Origin: Lingula anatina
Lineage: Eukaryota; Brachiopoda; Lingulata; Lingulida; Lingulidae
Assembly: GCF_001039355.2 (NCBI RefSeq)
Contig: NW_019775777.1
Location: 33,619-56,641 of the forward strand
Length of the DNA stretch: 23,023 nt
Reading direction: 5' to 3'
Shown here: piece by piece, positions 1 through 9,054 of the stretch
Layout: every line of letters starts with the position of its first letter
Numbering within the stretch: the stretch's first letter is position 1
The notes under the pieces: generated by a model
What the model was told of the DNA's origin: nothing
The model's database searches: none
The model's input: the letters and a program-made list of their open reading frames with translations, nothing else
Program-made: the position numbers and the translations under genes

Positions 1-190
1 TATACTGGCAATCTAAGTGTGACCTTGAAATTGACCTTTGACCTACTTTTTATCATGAACTGAACTCTGCTAATTTCTTTCTCTTTTAACTTCAAACTTG
101 ACAGAGATAGGTCCATAGTTACTCTTGAACTTGAATAGGAAGTCATATACTGGCAATTTACTGTGACCTTGAAATTGACCCTTGACCTAC
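1..190. repeat. Two-copy tandem repeat, ~145-bp period
   Basis: A block beginning TATACTGGCAAT and continuing GTGACCTTGAAATTGACC starts at 1 and again at 146, so the period is about 145 bases. The first copy is complete and the second is at least 45 bases long before similarity fades after about 190. The window edge hides any further copies to the left. Each copy holds several TGACCT hexamers. It could be a minisatellite or the internal repeats of a larger element; no coding sequence is visible in it. Confidence 0.6.
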
Positions 191-396
191 CTTACGAAGA
201 ACTTAAATTTGATTGTACCCTATTATTTTTTGCAATAGTTTAAAAATTCTTGTTGATTGCATTTTTACAGCTTGTCAAGCACAAAACTGGTGGCTGTGTC
301 CCTTATTTTGTGTATGTGGGGGTCTATACGAATGCGCTTGCTCCAGCTGGTGGTACAATATTTGGAGGCGGTATCGCCTCTCTGATCCTCTAGTTA

Positions 397-708
397 TTAA
401 AGGGATAACAACTGTTCGTAAGATATCCATATTTCACAATAAATACATTGTAAATAACTCATAGAAATACAATAAATTCTATTTAAGCACCAAAAATGGC
501 GGTTAACACAATAATTCTGGAATTTGTGCTTGCCATCACATCACGTGATCTCCATAGATGGCTACATTCTGTAATAATCTCTTAAGAGATTGTTACAAAA
601 AACCAAACTTTTGAGAAAAAAACAGGGACTAATTTTGAATGGAAAAATTGTTCTTTACCCCAAGAAAACTCATTTTTTGGCCAAAATGAACAGTTATTAT
701 CCCTTTAA
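397..708. repeat. Inverted-repeat element (MITE-like) with central palindrome
   Basis: TTAAAGGGATAACAACTGTT at 397 onward reappears inverted at 686-708 (21 of 23 positions match). The two arms face each other about 310 bases apart. The middle holds a separate 26-base palindrome at 571-596 centred on CTCTTAAGAG, and a CACGTG-containing 8-mer at 541-548. The short stretches without stops here (213-464 and 590-871) do not look like transposase. It is most likely a non-autonomous DNA element; no target-site duplication was identified with confidence. Confidence 0.45.
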
Positions 709-928
709 GATTATTTGCAATAAGTATATACATAAAGGACCTAGGCATTGTTATAGAAAATCAAAGGGGTCCCTGATTGTGAGCTTCTATCTAGAATATG
801 GGGAATTGGAGGGATATGCACTGGCTACCCATCGGAACTATCTAGTTAAAATTCTGCGCCACCAAGGATGAGAATAAAGCACCAAAACCCATCAACTATA
901 AAAGAGCAACAGCTTCAACAGTGATATA

Positions 929-1193
929 TTGCCCCTTCGAAAATTTGTCTCATTTAACGATCACTTGCGGTTCTCAATCTGACCTAGAACATAATGTTTT
1001 TCTTTTAATGAAAAATGTTCTTGATCTGTTCTAAAACACTCCGAAGGACTTCTCAAAAAACAGTTCTCAAACTGTTACATTCATTACAGAACAACATTAG
1101 AACTGTAAAAATAAATACACCAAATGTTCTAGAATAGATTTGAGCACCATAAGTGAACGTTAAATGAGACAAATTTTCCCAGGGGTGGTGCAA
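929..1193. mobile_element. Foldback/MITE-like element, ~265 bp
   Basis: AAAATTTGTCTCATTTAACG at 940-959 occurs as an exact inverted copy at 1158-1177. Similarity extends inward (TCACTT..GG..CTCAA, then CTAGAACAT) and outward (CCCCT/AGGGG, TTGC/GCAA). Most of the segment can therefore fold into one long imperfect hairpin. There is no coding capacity, as expected for a miniature inverted-repeat transposable element mobilised in trans. The ends are set by the outermost TTGC/GCAA match; no clear target-site duplication was seen. Confidence 0.68.
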
Positions 1194-1284
1194 TTGTATA
1201 GATACTTGTTGCAAACACCAACTTGTGATTTACAAATTCTGTCAACTCCCCGTTTGGCACATTCCGAAAATAAAGTGAGACCAT

Positions 1285-1483
1285 TTCCAGAGATTAGATC
1301 GATCTACTTTAGATCGACCTAACTCCCTGGGGGTTCACGCTAAATAGCTGTCAGCCGAGCGGACACGAAAGTTAATTACCCCCTTACTGCTTGTAGTAGG
1401 CGGGACGGACATTTAAGCTGCATTATCTGACAGTAATCTAGTGAGACTCCCCGCGGGGATAGATCGATCTAAAAGCTCTGGGA
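1285..1483. mobile_element. Foldback/MITE-like element, ~200 bp
   Basis: The left end reads TTCCAGAG..TTAGATCGATCTA and the right end reads TAGATCGATCTAAAAGCTCTGGGA, its inverse with a small gap. The inner arms also match imperfectly: CTCCCTGGGGG against the inverse of CTCCCCGCGGGG, and GCTGTCAG against the inverse of CTGACAGT. The left arm carries a second GATCGACCTA copy that the right arm lacks. No ORF is present. It lies only about 90 bases from the previous foldback element and shares no obvious terminal sequence with it, so it belongs to a different family. Confidence 0.62.
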
Positions 1484-1495
1484 ATACAGCCCTAG

Positions 1496-2381
1496 TGAAT
1501 GAATGGCAAATCATCCCCAGTTTTTTCACTTTCACACAATGATATTGTGGTTTAGGTTGGTAATTCAAAATTCACAGTCCCAAACACGCAGCTCCAAATC
1601 GCAAATGGCAATTATGAGGCCAGAAAAAGCCATCCCAGCAAAACAGTCAGCAGTTGGGACAAAAATGTTATAGTGGAAAACCCGATTGACAAACAAACCT
1701 GGTAACCAGTTGACCTGACCTGTTGCAGATTATTTTGAATAAAACTGCATTATTATCCATTCAGATACATTTTAATTTGAACATTGCTGTTTAATTTACA
1801 GAAGCATACAGAAATTAAATAAAATCTAACAATATTATGACCACTGACAGACTTTAAAAATGTGTTTTGAAAACACTAATTTAGCATATTAAGAAAAACA
1901 AAGAAAGAAAAAATAGAGCCCAAAAATAGGTTGATATGTAATACATGTATATCATTTGATATTTTATTAATGTATTAAAACAGAATAATGAGAATAATGG
2001 GCATTTTCCCTTTCTTATGAAATTAGATTTTTACACAAAATCCTTCAGATTTTCTTTATGGATTTTGCTCAACTAGTTATTTGCAATTAATGGTTTCTAA
2101 AAGTGATTTAATGAAACAAAACGCGCCGGAGATTTTCTTTTTCAGAATTTTCAAAACAAGAGAAACTTGATATAATACAAATATAGATTAATTCTTTAAA
2201 TTATTTTGCTCAGTTTTAGTATGTGCGTTTTATTCGTGCATAAACAGTTAAAATATTAATTCTGTAGAGTTTACCTACGGAAAATTACCTATGGATGTAA
2301 TATACAAGACAATTCAATAAACGTGTTAAACTTAAATGTTTTTCTTTAAAAGTGTCCATCTATGTTTCAAGAGGTATAAAA
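1496..2381. other. AT-rich stretch, no gene seen
   Basis: No splice-bounded coding patch, RNA gene or long repeat was recognised. A small perfect hairpin CACAAT-GAT-ATTGTG occurs near 1536-1550. The rest is A/T-rich with frequent stops in all frames. Confidence 0.5.
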
Positions 2382-2408
2382 AAAGAAAGAAAGAAAGAAA
2401 GAAAGAAA
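2382..2408. repeat. (AAAG)n microsatellite
   Basis: An uninterrupted run of about six to seven AAAG units. Confidence 0.9.
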
Positions 2409-2574
2409 TCTCAATAACCTTACTGTTAAGCTGTACCGTGAAACTAACTGAAAATCCTAAAAGTCTTTTCTATCACAATCCTGCCCCCAATTCGTTCATT
2501 CGACCAATGAAAGCTCATTTATATGCCCGGTCACGCAGTATCAAGTATGTTAACATTCAAAATGCGTTTTTCTT

Positions 2575-2584
2575 TTTATTTATT
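2575..2584 (-). promoter_or_regulatory. Poly(A) signal for the candidate small peptide gene
   Basis: The minus strand reads AATAAATAAA here, two overlapping AATAAA hexamers about 70 bases past the TAA of the 2653-2817 ORF. That is normal spacing for a short 3' UTR. AT-rich sequence can produce this by chance, so it supports that gene model without proving it. Confidence 0.45.
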
Positions 2585-2652
2585 AAATTTGTTGTGTTTG
2601 TGAGTGTCATTACGACTTTATCAACCCCCAATCCTCTTTTCGAGATGGAGAC

Positions 2653-2817
2653 TTATTGCGCCTTCTCATAAAGCAGACGATATTTCAAACCGAAACGTCC
2701 GCACGGAAAGTAGGTGACCTCGTCATCATTATGTAAATCAGGTGAGCGTTTTGGTGAGAGGTGCTCAGATAAGACCAAGGTCAGTAGAAGATGGAGAAGA
2801 AGGCTGTCCCATGCCAT
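2653..2817 (-). CDS. Candidate small secreted peptide precursor, 54 aa
   Basis: I do not recognise this protein. The minus-strand ORF starts MAWDSLLLHLLLTLVLSEHL, a typical signal-peptide layout with a Leu-rich core. Next come a Lys-Arg dibasic site at residues 23-24 and a 30-residue mature part, acidic first (DLHNDDE), then YFPCGRFGLKYRLLYEKAQ with a single Cys. The ATG context is strong (A at -3, G at +4). A possible splice acceptor (pyrimidine-rich tract, then GGCAG, exon start near 2833) lies 16 bases before the ATG, so a non-coding upstream exon is likely if the gene is real. AATAAATAAA follows about 70 bases after TAA. The layout resembles a neuropeptide or peptide-hormone precursor, but there is no amidation Gly before a basic site, and the unpaired Cys is odd. 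The opposite strand offers a competing ORF. Confidence 0.35.
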   Translation of the reverse strand: MAWDSLLLHLLLTLVLSEHLSPKRSPDLHNDDEVTYFPCGRFGLKYRLLYEKAQ

Positions 2818-2876
2818 ATTAATGCTACTGCCACATGTAAGCCGAAAAGAAGGCACTGAACCGGCCGCAGTATCTC
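2714..2876 (+). other. Possible upstream coding exon (competing model)
   Basis: The plus strand is open from 2714 to a consensus donor, CTC|GTAAGT, at 2877. Read in this frame, the exon ends in phase 1 and joins the acceptor at 3238 to keep the reading frame into the 3239-3384 ORF. No start codon or family match was identified. It overlaps the minus-strand peptide ORF, so at most one of the two is likely to be coding. Confidence 0.18.
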
Positions 2877-3238
2877 GTAAGTTCCGTACAGATGATAGAA
2901 AATGTATTGTATCATTTCATAGTTTTGCATTGACGATATTTGCTCGAAATGGTGCACTCTAGACATAATGACCATGGACCATCTAACTGACGTGAAGGAT
3001 ACTTTCTCTTAGCTTTCCCTCAGTGCCTTTTGGGCACCCTTTTGTTTCTTATACCATTAACCATGAAGGTTCAATATAAGTATATATACATTTGTATAAT
3101 ATAAAGCTAAATTGCAATTTGTTAATTATAGCGCAAGAAGGGATACTGGTCAACACAACTTGCTGTAATGAACATGTACTGCTTTATCAAATTGCTAGAC
3201 ATTGTTTCATGAATGTGAATTTATTCCTTTAATTCCAG

Positions 3239-3384
3239 TGACTCTAAGTAGCATTTACGAAGATACCAGAAGCGTCCTACTCAGAGACACGTTTCGTGTT
3301 CTACATATACAGGCCCACACCCATGCCAAGATTGCCTCCTATGCCGACGTTTGTCTGCTCGTCAATTTGCAGGAACATGTTTAG
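3239..3384 (+). other. Possible terminal coding exon, 48 residues then TAG
   Basis: A good acceptor (TTTATTCCTTTAATTCCAG) precedes 146 bases that are clearly more GC-rich and more codon-like than their surroundings. They encode TLSSIYEDTRSVLLRDTFRV, then a His-rich stretch, ending VNLQEHV and TAG. AATAAA lies 68 bases after the stop. No family is recognised. It could instead be part of a non-coding 5' exon of the minus-strand peptide gene, or an old repeat fragment. Confidence 0.28.
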
Positions 3385-3451
3385 TATGGAAAGTTATGTT
3401 TGCTTTTGGTTGTAACATTCTGCTCCAAATCGTAAATCAAATTGAAAGTCG

Positions 3452-3457
3452 AATAAA
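3452..3457 (+). promoter_or_regulatory. AATAAA poly(A) signal for the candidate plus exon
   Basis: AATAAA in the context GTCGAATAAAATTAG, 68 bases downstream of the TAG ending the 3239-3384 ORF. In DNA this AT-rich the hexamer is common, so its weight comes only from its position. Confidence 0.3.
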
Positions 3458-4132
3458 ATTAGCTTTTTATTCATGAAACTTCTCATAAAAATTAAATCCA
3501 TACTGAGCGTCCGCCCTGCATGTTGCTGGTTTGTTTCTTTTGGCAATTGTATGTTACTATGTCGTAGTACAGTGCTCTATCTGTTGTGGTGTTATAGGGG
3601 TAATTTATGTGTAGGCCTACTTTTGGGTCGGGATTGATACTCGTCCCTTTTCGAACCTCAAACGTTAGATTTTAAGTTCTCATTTAATAACAGGAAAAAC
3701 GTCTGTATGAAAATAGAGTAATTGTTTAAAAATTATCGTTTATTAATTTCCAAGGAGAGAAATGTTTTCTATTTGTCACTGAAAGTATGTGTGAGCAAAT
3801 CTGCAATTTGACACCTCCTTGTAAACTTGAATATGTTCTCTTATTCATTCGAAATGATGTTGATTTCTGGGAAGGAACAACATTTCAAACCCATATCGTA
3901 AATGCATATTGGAAACTTTAAATTACAGTTATCATGTTTTCAGTTGAAAAAAAGAGGAAGAGATATAAATCTACCAAAGACACTGTAAATAAAACGTATA
4001 ACGCCTTAGAAATCCAAACATTATGTAACGGGCAAAATGTGCCCACGTGCACTTCACTGCAGAATTGTCCACATGTACTGTAACGATCTTTTAACAATTA
4101 TGAATATGGCACTGTGACTGTAAATAAACTTC
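3458..4132. other. AT-rich intergenic stretch, no gene seen
   Basis: Stops are frequent on both strands, and no splice-bounded coding patch, tRNA or clear repeat was recognised. Confidence 0.5.
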
Positions 4133-4981
4133 CTCTGGTTCTCGGTGTTTTCAGTGCTGGGCGGGGATCAAACATCCGTTTTCCGAAACAAAGTTAAACC
4201 ATTGGGTGGAGTTGAGATTGTCATCCGAAATGAAATTGAATTTTATATTGAGTAGTAGAATGGAAATCTTTGTTGCGCATATAATAAGAAAACTATTCAT
4301 TTAGTTGGCTACAAAAATTTCCCAGGATTGGGATCATTAATATGCTGTTTAGGACTAATATTACAAAGCATAAGTGTCGAAAAACAAAAAAACGGGAAAT
4401 GGACTTCATTTAGCTTTCATTTGACCATTAAAATGCTTCCGTAGGACTGACATTAATCATAGCTTTTTGCATTCCATATTTTCAAAATCCCTCGAGCTGT
4501 CGCAAAGCCCAATTTTCGGGAGGTAATGAGTATTCTGAAAGGATTCAATGAATTTAAGACTGTCAACTCTTGTCAATTATGCTAAGATAGTGAACGATTA
4601 ATGATTCTTAAACAAAATCTATAGATTTTTAAAATTAGATTATGGGATTTATTATTTTATCTGTTATACTGAAGTCCATTCGTACAGTTTGATCAGTTAT
4701 TTATCAAAGAATGTTACGGAATTATCATCTAAAAATGTTTTTGTTCCTCTAAACGCTAAATTTGATATTCTACCAAAGTGTATGTAAACCTTAATACTTC
4801 GTTTGGTTTGAATTTTTCAAGTGAAAAACATGCATAAAACGTGAAGAGGAGCGTTCTAATAAAAGTTTTGGTACTCTTATACATTTTGATATAATTTCGG
4901 GAGCAAGGTTAGATATCAGTCCTGCATTCCCATCTTGTGTTATTTGTGCTTTGTGTCATAACTGAAAACCGAGAACCAGAG
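4133..4981. repeat. 849-bp segment bounded by ~22-bp inverted repeats
   Basis: CTCTGGTTCTCGGTGTTTTC at the left (4133-4155) is matched at 4961-4981 by the inverse of CTCTGGTTCTCGGTTTTCAG; the only difference is one extra base. The interior is AT-rich with no transposase-like ORF. This fits a degenerate non-autonomous DNA transposon or the two ends of a larger decayed element. A target-site duplication was not evident, so the element call is tentative, but the inverted match itself is certain. Confidence 0.45.
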
Positions 4982-4984
4982 TTA

Positions 4985-5814
4985 ATTTTAAGTGAATGTG
5001 CAAAGTCACTTCAAGTACGCTGTTTTTTTTGCGTAACCTTTTCAGTTTTGTTTGTATATATTATACTATATTACTATATTATTCTGAATTTGGCAAAGGG
5101 TTGGATAATCTTGTAAGCCTCCCATGTCTTTAAGTCGCTTCTGATTCCCATGCTTTGCAAATGTATATTTTCATCCACAATTACGCACTATATGATATTT
5201 ATTTTCGGATTTCGTGCAAAGAAAACAAAAATGAAAAAAATATCGATTGGCAAAAGATCCAGGAATCTCACTAACTTGAAATTTTGGCCACTGTTCGACC
5301 AGACGACAAAGGACAAGGCGTGCTTACATGTGCGTGTGCATTAGTGCACGAATGAAGCTTACAGCAGATTATATGCATTTTAAACATTGTTACACTTTCT
5401 GAATTTGGACTGAAATGTTTTTGATGGAATTCGATGAATACAAGACACTTATGTCAATTTTGACAAAAATTTGCCGAGTTATATTTGTTAAAAAATCCAT
5501 TTTTTCTATTATCAGTTCTTTCGAGTCTTTCAAATCTTACGATCCTGAACTTTTGAACTTTTTTTCGTAAATCAAAGGATTTTGTCTGTAAGTAACAATG
5601 TTCAAAATGCATAAAAATCCGACTTGTTTTATTGAAAGACGTATACTGCCTTCTGTTTGTTTGATTTTTAACTTGTATTTAATTAGAGTACGAAATGTTC
5701 ATCATTTTTGTTAAAAAAAAATTAATACTGTTAATGAACAATTTTGATAATAATAAACTTGTAAATCTTTTACTTCGTTCAAAACTTGCAAAAGTAATTT
5801 CAACCCTTTCAGCT
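4985..5814. other. AT-rich stretch, no gene seen
   Basis: Homopolymer A/T runs and dense stops in all frames. One open stretch at 5150-5344 shows no family features or bounding splice sites, so it is not called. Confidence 0.5.
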
Positions 5815-5869
5815 CGTCTCGAACTCTCAATCTTCTGCTTACTATTCTGCCGCCTTACCTACTGAGCCA
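5815..5869 (-). repeat. tRNA-like Pol III A box/B box pair (SINE-head-like)
   Basis: On the minus strand, TGGCTCAGTAGG at 5869-5858 matches the tRNA A-box consensus (TRGCNNAGYNGG) perfectly. AGTTCGAGACG at 5825-5815 resembles the B box (GGTTCGANNCC). The 32-base spacing is that of a tRNA gene. The flanking arms do not fold into a good cloverleaf (the T stem is broken), so this is a tRNA-derived relic such as a SINE head rather than a working tRNA gene. Confidence 0.42.
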
Positions 5870-5976
5870 GTGCTTTGACTTGCCTTACATTGATTGTAGG
5901 ATCCTCTTATCGCAGTTTAAATTATACATTTGGATTTTTTTTGCAAAAGGTAATTTGCTGGGACCTAGAAGCGCCA

Positions 5977-6031
5977 GGTTTTGAACCCAAGTCTTGCTGT
6001 GTCCGAGTCTCGCGTGCTATCCACTCTCCTA
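5977..6031 (-). repeat. Second tRNA-like A box/B box pair
   Basis: On the minus strand, TAGGAGAGTGG (6031-6021) is A-box-like, and GGTTCAAAACC (5987-5977) is a good B box inside a T-arm-like TTGGG-TTCAAAA-CCTGG that can pair with wobble. The spacing is 33 bases, as in tRNA. The anticodon and acceptor arms are not convincing. It has the same strand and similar layout to the pair about 150 bases away. Confidence 0.4.
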
Positions 6032-6121
6032 AGTGTTCCCGCCCACCCACCCCTGGTAGACTTTCCTTTTATAGTAACTAAAGGGAATTTTTACAAAGGA
6101 ATTTAGTATGTTCCAAGTGCC

Positions 6122-6158
6122 CGAATCAAACCCCCACCCTTGGAGTACCACCGAGCCA
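6122..6158 (-). repeat. Weak third tRNA-like motif pair
   Basis: On the minus strand, TGGCTCGGTGG (6158-6148) is A-box-like and GGTTTGATTCG (6132-6122) is B-box-like. The gap is only about 15 bases, too short for an intact tRNA. It is recorded because it continues the series of the two stronger pairs on the same strand; it may be an internally deleted copy or chance. Confidence 0.22.
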
Positions 6159-6179
6159 ATGATAACGCTAAGCCATTTT

Positions 6180-7698
6180 GCATATTATTGTAAAATATTT
6201 TATTTGAAGCAAAATAAACTACCATTGATGTATGTATTCTCATATTTGTTAAAGATTTTTAAAATATTTAAAGTCATTTTTTTTTTTTGATTATCCAGAT
6301 ATGTAAATCAAAAATATTGATATCTGCATTAAAACTCGCTCAAGTTTGATTTGATAAATAAACTATCTAATTATCTACTTGGCTAATGCTTAATTTCAGA
6401 TAAAAATGACAATCAGATTTTTCAATTTCATTTTAAACAAACACAACGGCAGATCTAGTAGCTGTCTCACCCCACACCACCGCAGAAAAAATCGAAAGAA
6501 ACTTGTTCTGATATGATAAATTATGATTTAAAAGTCTCCAAATTGCCAAAAATTTCAAAATGTGACACCCTTTCCAAATAAAATGTTTCTGCCACTGTTT
6601 TTGTTTCATTTTAACCATAGGGTGGTGTGATTTTTTTTCACATTTAATACGAAATAAGATTTCGACAGCTATTACTTGGAAGGAAGAACAAATTTTTACT
6701 GTTTTGCAAGAAATTGTCAAAAGCAGTTTGTGAAATATATTTCAACATTTAACAGCAACCAATACGTTAAAATACTCTACAAGAGATACAATTAACGGGG
6801 AACGTGAAAAAATCCCCCAGAGACATTGATTATTGAAAAAAAAAACAACATTTAGCCATTTATTTGCAACGTGTAATTATCAAACCTGGGCAAAATGGAG
6901 GGACAAACCATGGTGCTACTTATAACACCTTGCATTAATATTTAAAAGTCGAAAAAATTGTAACAAATGTTTTGTAACTTTCTGAACATAAATAATGTTT
7001 TCATACAAGAACATGAACACCATTTCTGCATCTGCTGCTCGAAATACTGAAGATGCTGTTTGTTAAACAAATGCAGCAGAATTTTGAAAATAGGACACTT
7101 TGGATCACATGACTGTTCCCTTCATCTTTATGCAAAAGTGAGATCTGTTTAACAAATTAATGCCATAAATACAAGTCATAATCAACAAATAATTTTTAAA
7201 ATATTGCGCTTACTACACACCTTAACTTTAAAAGAAAATCGGTAATATTAAGATTACAACCTAAATGAACAAATATAAATAACAAAAATCTTTTTATATA
7301 TCGTTCTTTTAATGCACAGTTTAACCGGTAGACTTGGATTAGCAAAATCAGTTTTTAACTACATGTAATTTTCACAAATTGAATCTTAAATGTGTTAGCT
7401 TTATATACTCCATTACTCAAACAAAATGATCGATTGTGATCCGTAAAAATGACACTTTTAAATGACACTTTTCACTCAACAAGACAGCAAGTTTCCAAGC
7501 TTCAAAAGATCATACAGATACGAGTATAAAGTAAGTAGATTTTGAGTCTCCCTCGCTATGGAGATTAAGACTTGTTAATTTCACAGGTAGCGATAGAATG
7601 ATAGAAATTTGGAACCCAAACGGGGTTTTCAGATCGAAGTTTTCGAAACAGTTTTTGCATAAAGTTAGCCTACAGGGAAAATTGCTGAAATTTCCAGA
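6180..7698. other. AT-rich stretch, no gene seen
   Basis: This holds T10 near 6278 and A/T homopolymers. The minus-strand open stretch at 6433-6720 has no recognisable domain, no splice context and a composition like its surroundings, so it is not called. Confidence 0.5.
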
Positions 7699-7718
7699 TT
7701 TTTTTTTTTTTTTTTTTT
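7699..7718. repeat. Poly(T) tract, T20
   Basis: Twenty consecutive T. Read on the minus strand it is an A20 tail, which could mark the 3' end of a retroposed sequence, but the adjacent sequence (GGGGTCTACCAAAGC before the A run) was not recognised and no flanking duplication was found. Confidence 0.85.
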
Positions 7719-7719
7719 G

Positions 7720-8232
7720 CTTTGGTAGACCCCGCATTGCATGCCTTCAAAATTAAGAATTTAAGTCCAGGAGCGAGTGAAAATGTTGTAAATGCCAAGT
7801 TCCATGTGACGAGTAAAATGCTCTGAATTTTTTTAATTTTTTGATAGAATTTTGTCAACTAAGCATTTAGCAATTTTAAAAATGGATTGAACTTATTGTT
7901 ATTGTTTTTATTTTAAGATCAATAACGTAAGACTGCTTTAGAATGATTTATTTCTCTTCAAAGTATTGTAAAGGACGCGAAAAAGTAACAAATCACCAAA
8001 CGTGCAAAATTAAGTGAACAGAGTTCAAGGTTTTTTTGTCTTTTGATGAAAAGGTCAAATTGAGCTTCAGTTTTCCTTGAGTAGAAAAATAAGTTTTCCA
8101 TTTTATGAGCATTATATTTGCAGTAAAATAAATGTCAAGTCACAACTTGCTGCCTTGCTGAATAATACCGCAAATAGTTTTACAAACGTCACTGAGGCAA
8201 ACTCTCACTTGTAATTATAGTATAACGTTTAC
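7720..8232. other. AT-rich stretch, no gene seen
   Basis: No coding patch, RNA gene or repeat recognised. Confidence 0.5.
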
Positions 8233-8482
8233 AGGCATAAAGGACGGTTTTATTCTTTGGCGAAATAAAACAGGTTTTGTTACTAATGACTACGCAGAGT
8301 TAAATATGCTACGTTTTGATTTTTTCACAAAAGTATTTAAATTTTGGAGGTAAAAATCATGTTAAATTACTTTGGACACAGCTTTTTTTTAGACAACGTG
8401 ATATTAACATTAGCCATAAATGAGAAATATCAAAATTACGTTCAAGCATTACTTGCAAATTAGCAATTCGCCCTTTATGCCT
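8233..8482. repeat. Segment bounded by 14-bp imperfect inverted repeats
   Basis: AGGCATAAAGGACG at 8233-8246 is mirrored by CGCCCTTTATGCCT at 8469-8482 (13 of 14 match), with a weaker outward extension (CGTTT..). The inner arms show little further pairing, so this may be a decayed MITE or chance. Confidence 0.3.
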
Positions 8483-9054
8483 TGGAAACGAATGCTTCAT
8501 AATCAGTCACGCAGAGAGCAGTGTAATTATCTACCAATATTAGGCCTACATAATATGGTATTATTTGTTAAATCATGTCAAAATTAAAAATGGAAGTAGA
8601 TCACTAAACCTTTATCCTGTTCTTTAATTTTCAATTGTGACTATTTTGCTGTACTATAATTATGACACAAATTCATTAAAAACCACTCACTAAATTTCAA
8701 CAGCCAAAATTTTTTAAAGAGCCATTCCACAGAATTTTCCCCATCTTGACTATTTCGCTTGTAAAACTTTGTGGCACTACTCGTTTTTACGATGTATTTT
8801 CAAATTCTGTGTAGTTAACTTGATGTAGAACCGCAATTTTCACTGTCATGAGGTAAGTGGTGAAATAAAGGAGGCATGGAGGACACAAAATATCACGTGG
8901 GGAAAATACTGGTGGATGGCAAAACCCAGCTTTCAACATGCAGGCGTCAAACCCATTTTTTTAAAAAACGCACCAAAGTTCAAGATTCGACAAATACCTA
9001 AAACCATTGTCTCAGAACGTTTCGTTGAATCGGTTAAAACTGAAATACCCATAT
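8483..9054. other. AT-rich stretch, no gene seen
   Basis: There is a slightly more GC-rich patch around 8850-8950, including a donor-like GAG|GTAAGT near 8851, but no ORF, acceptor or family match goes with it. Confidence 0.45.

Noticed and set aside
213-871. Plus-strand ORFs at 213-464 and 590-871
   Set aside because: They lie within and beside the inverted-repeat element, have no domain, splice context or transposase motif, and AT-rich codon use like the background.
5815-6158. Functional tRNA genes
   Set aside because: A and B boxes are present, but the acceptor and anticodon arms do not pair and one spacing is too short; kept only as tRNA-derived repeats.
7670-7740. Retrocopy or SINE ending at the poly(T) tract
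   Set aside because: Only the homopolymer supports it; no flanking duplication and no recognisable body were found.
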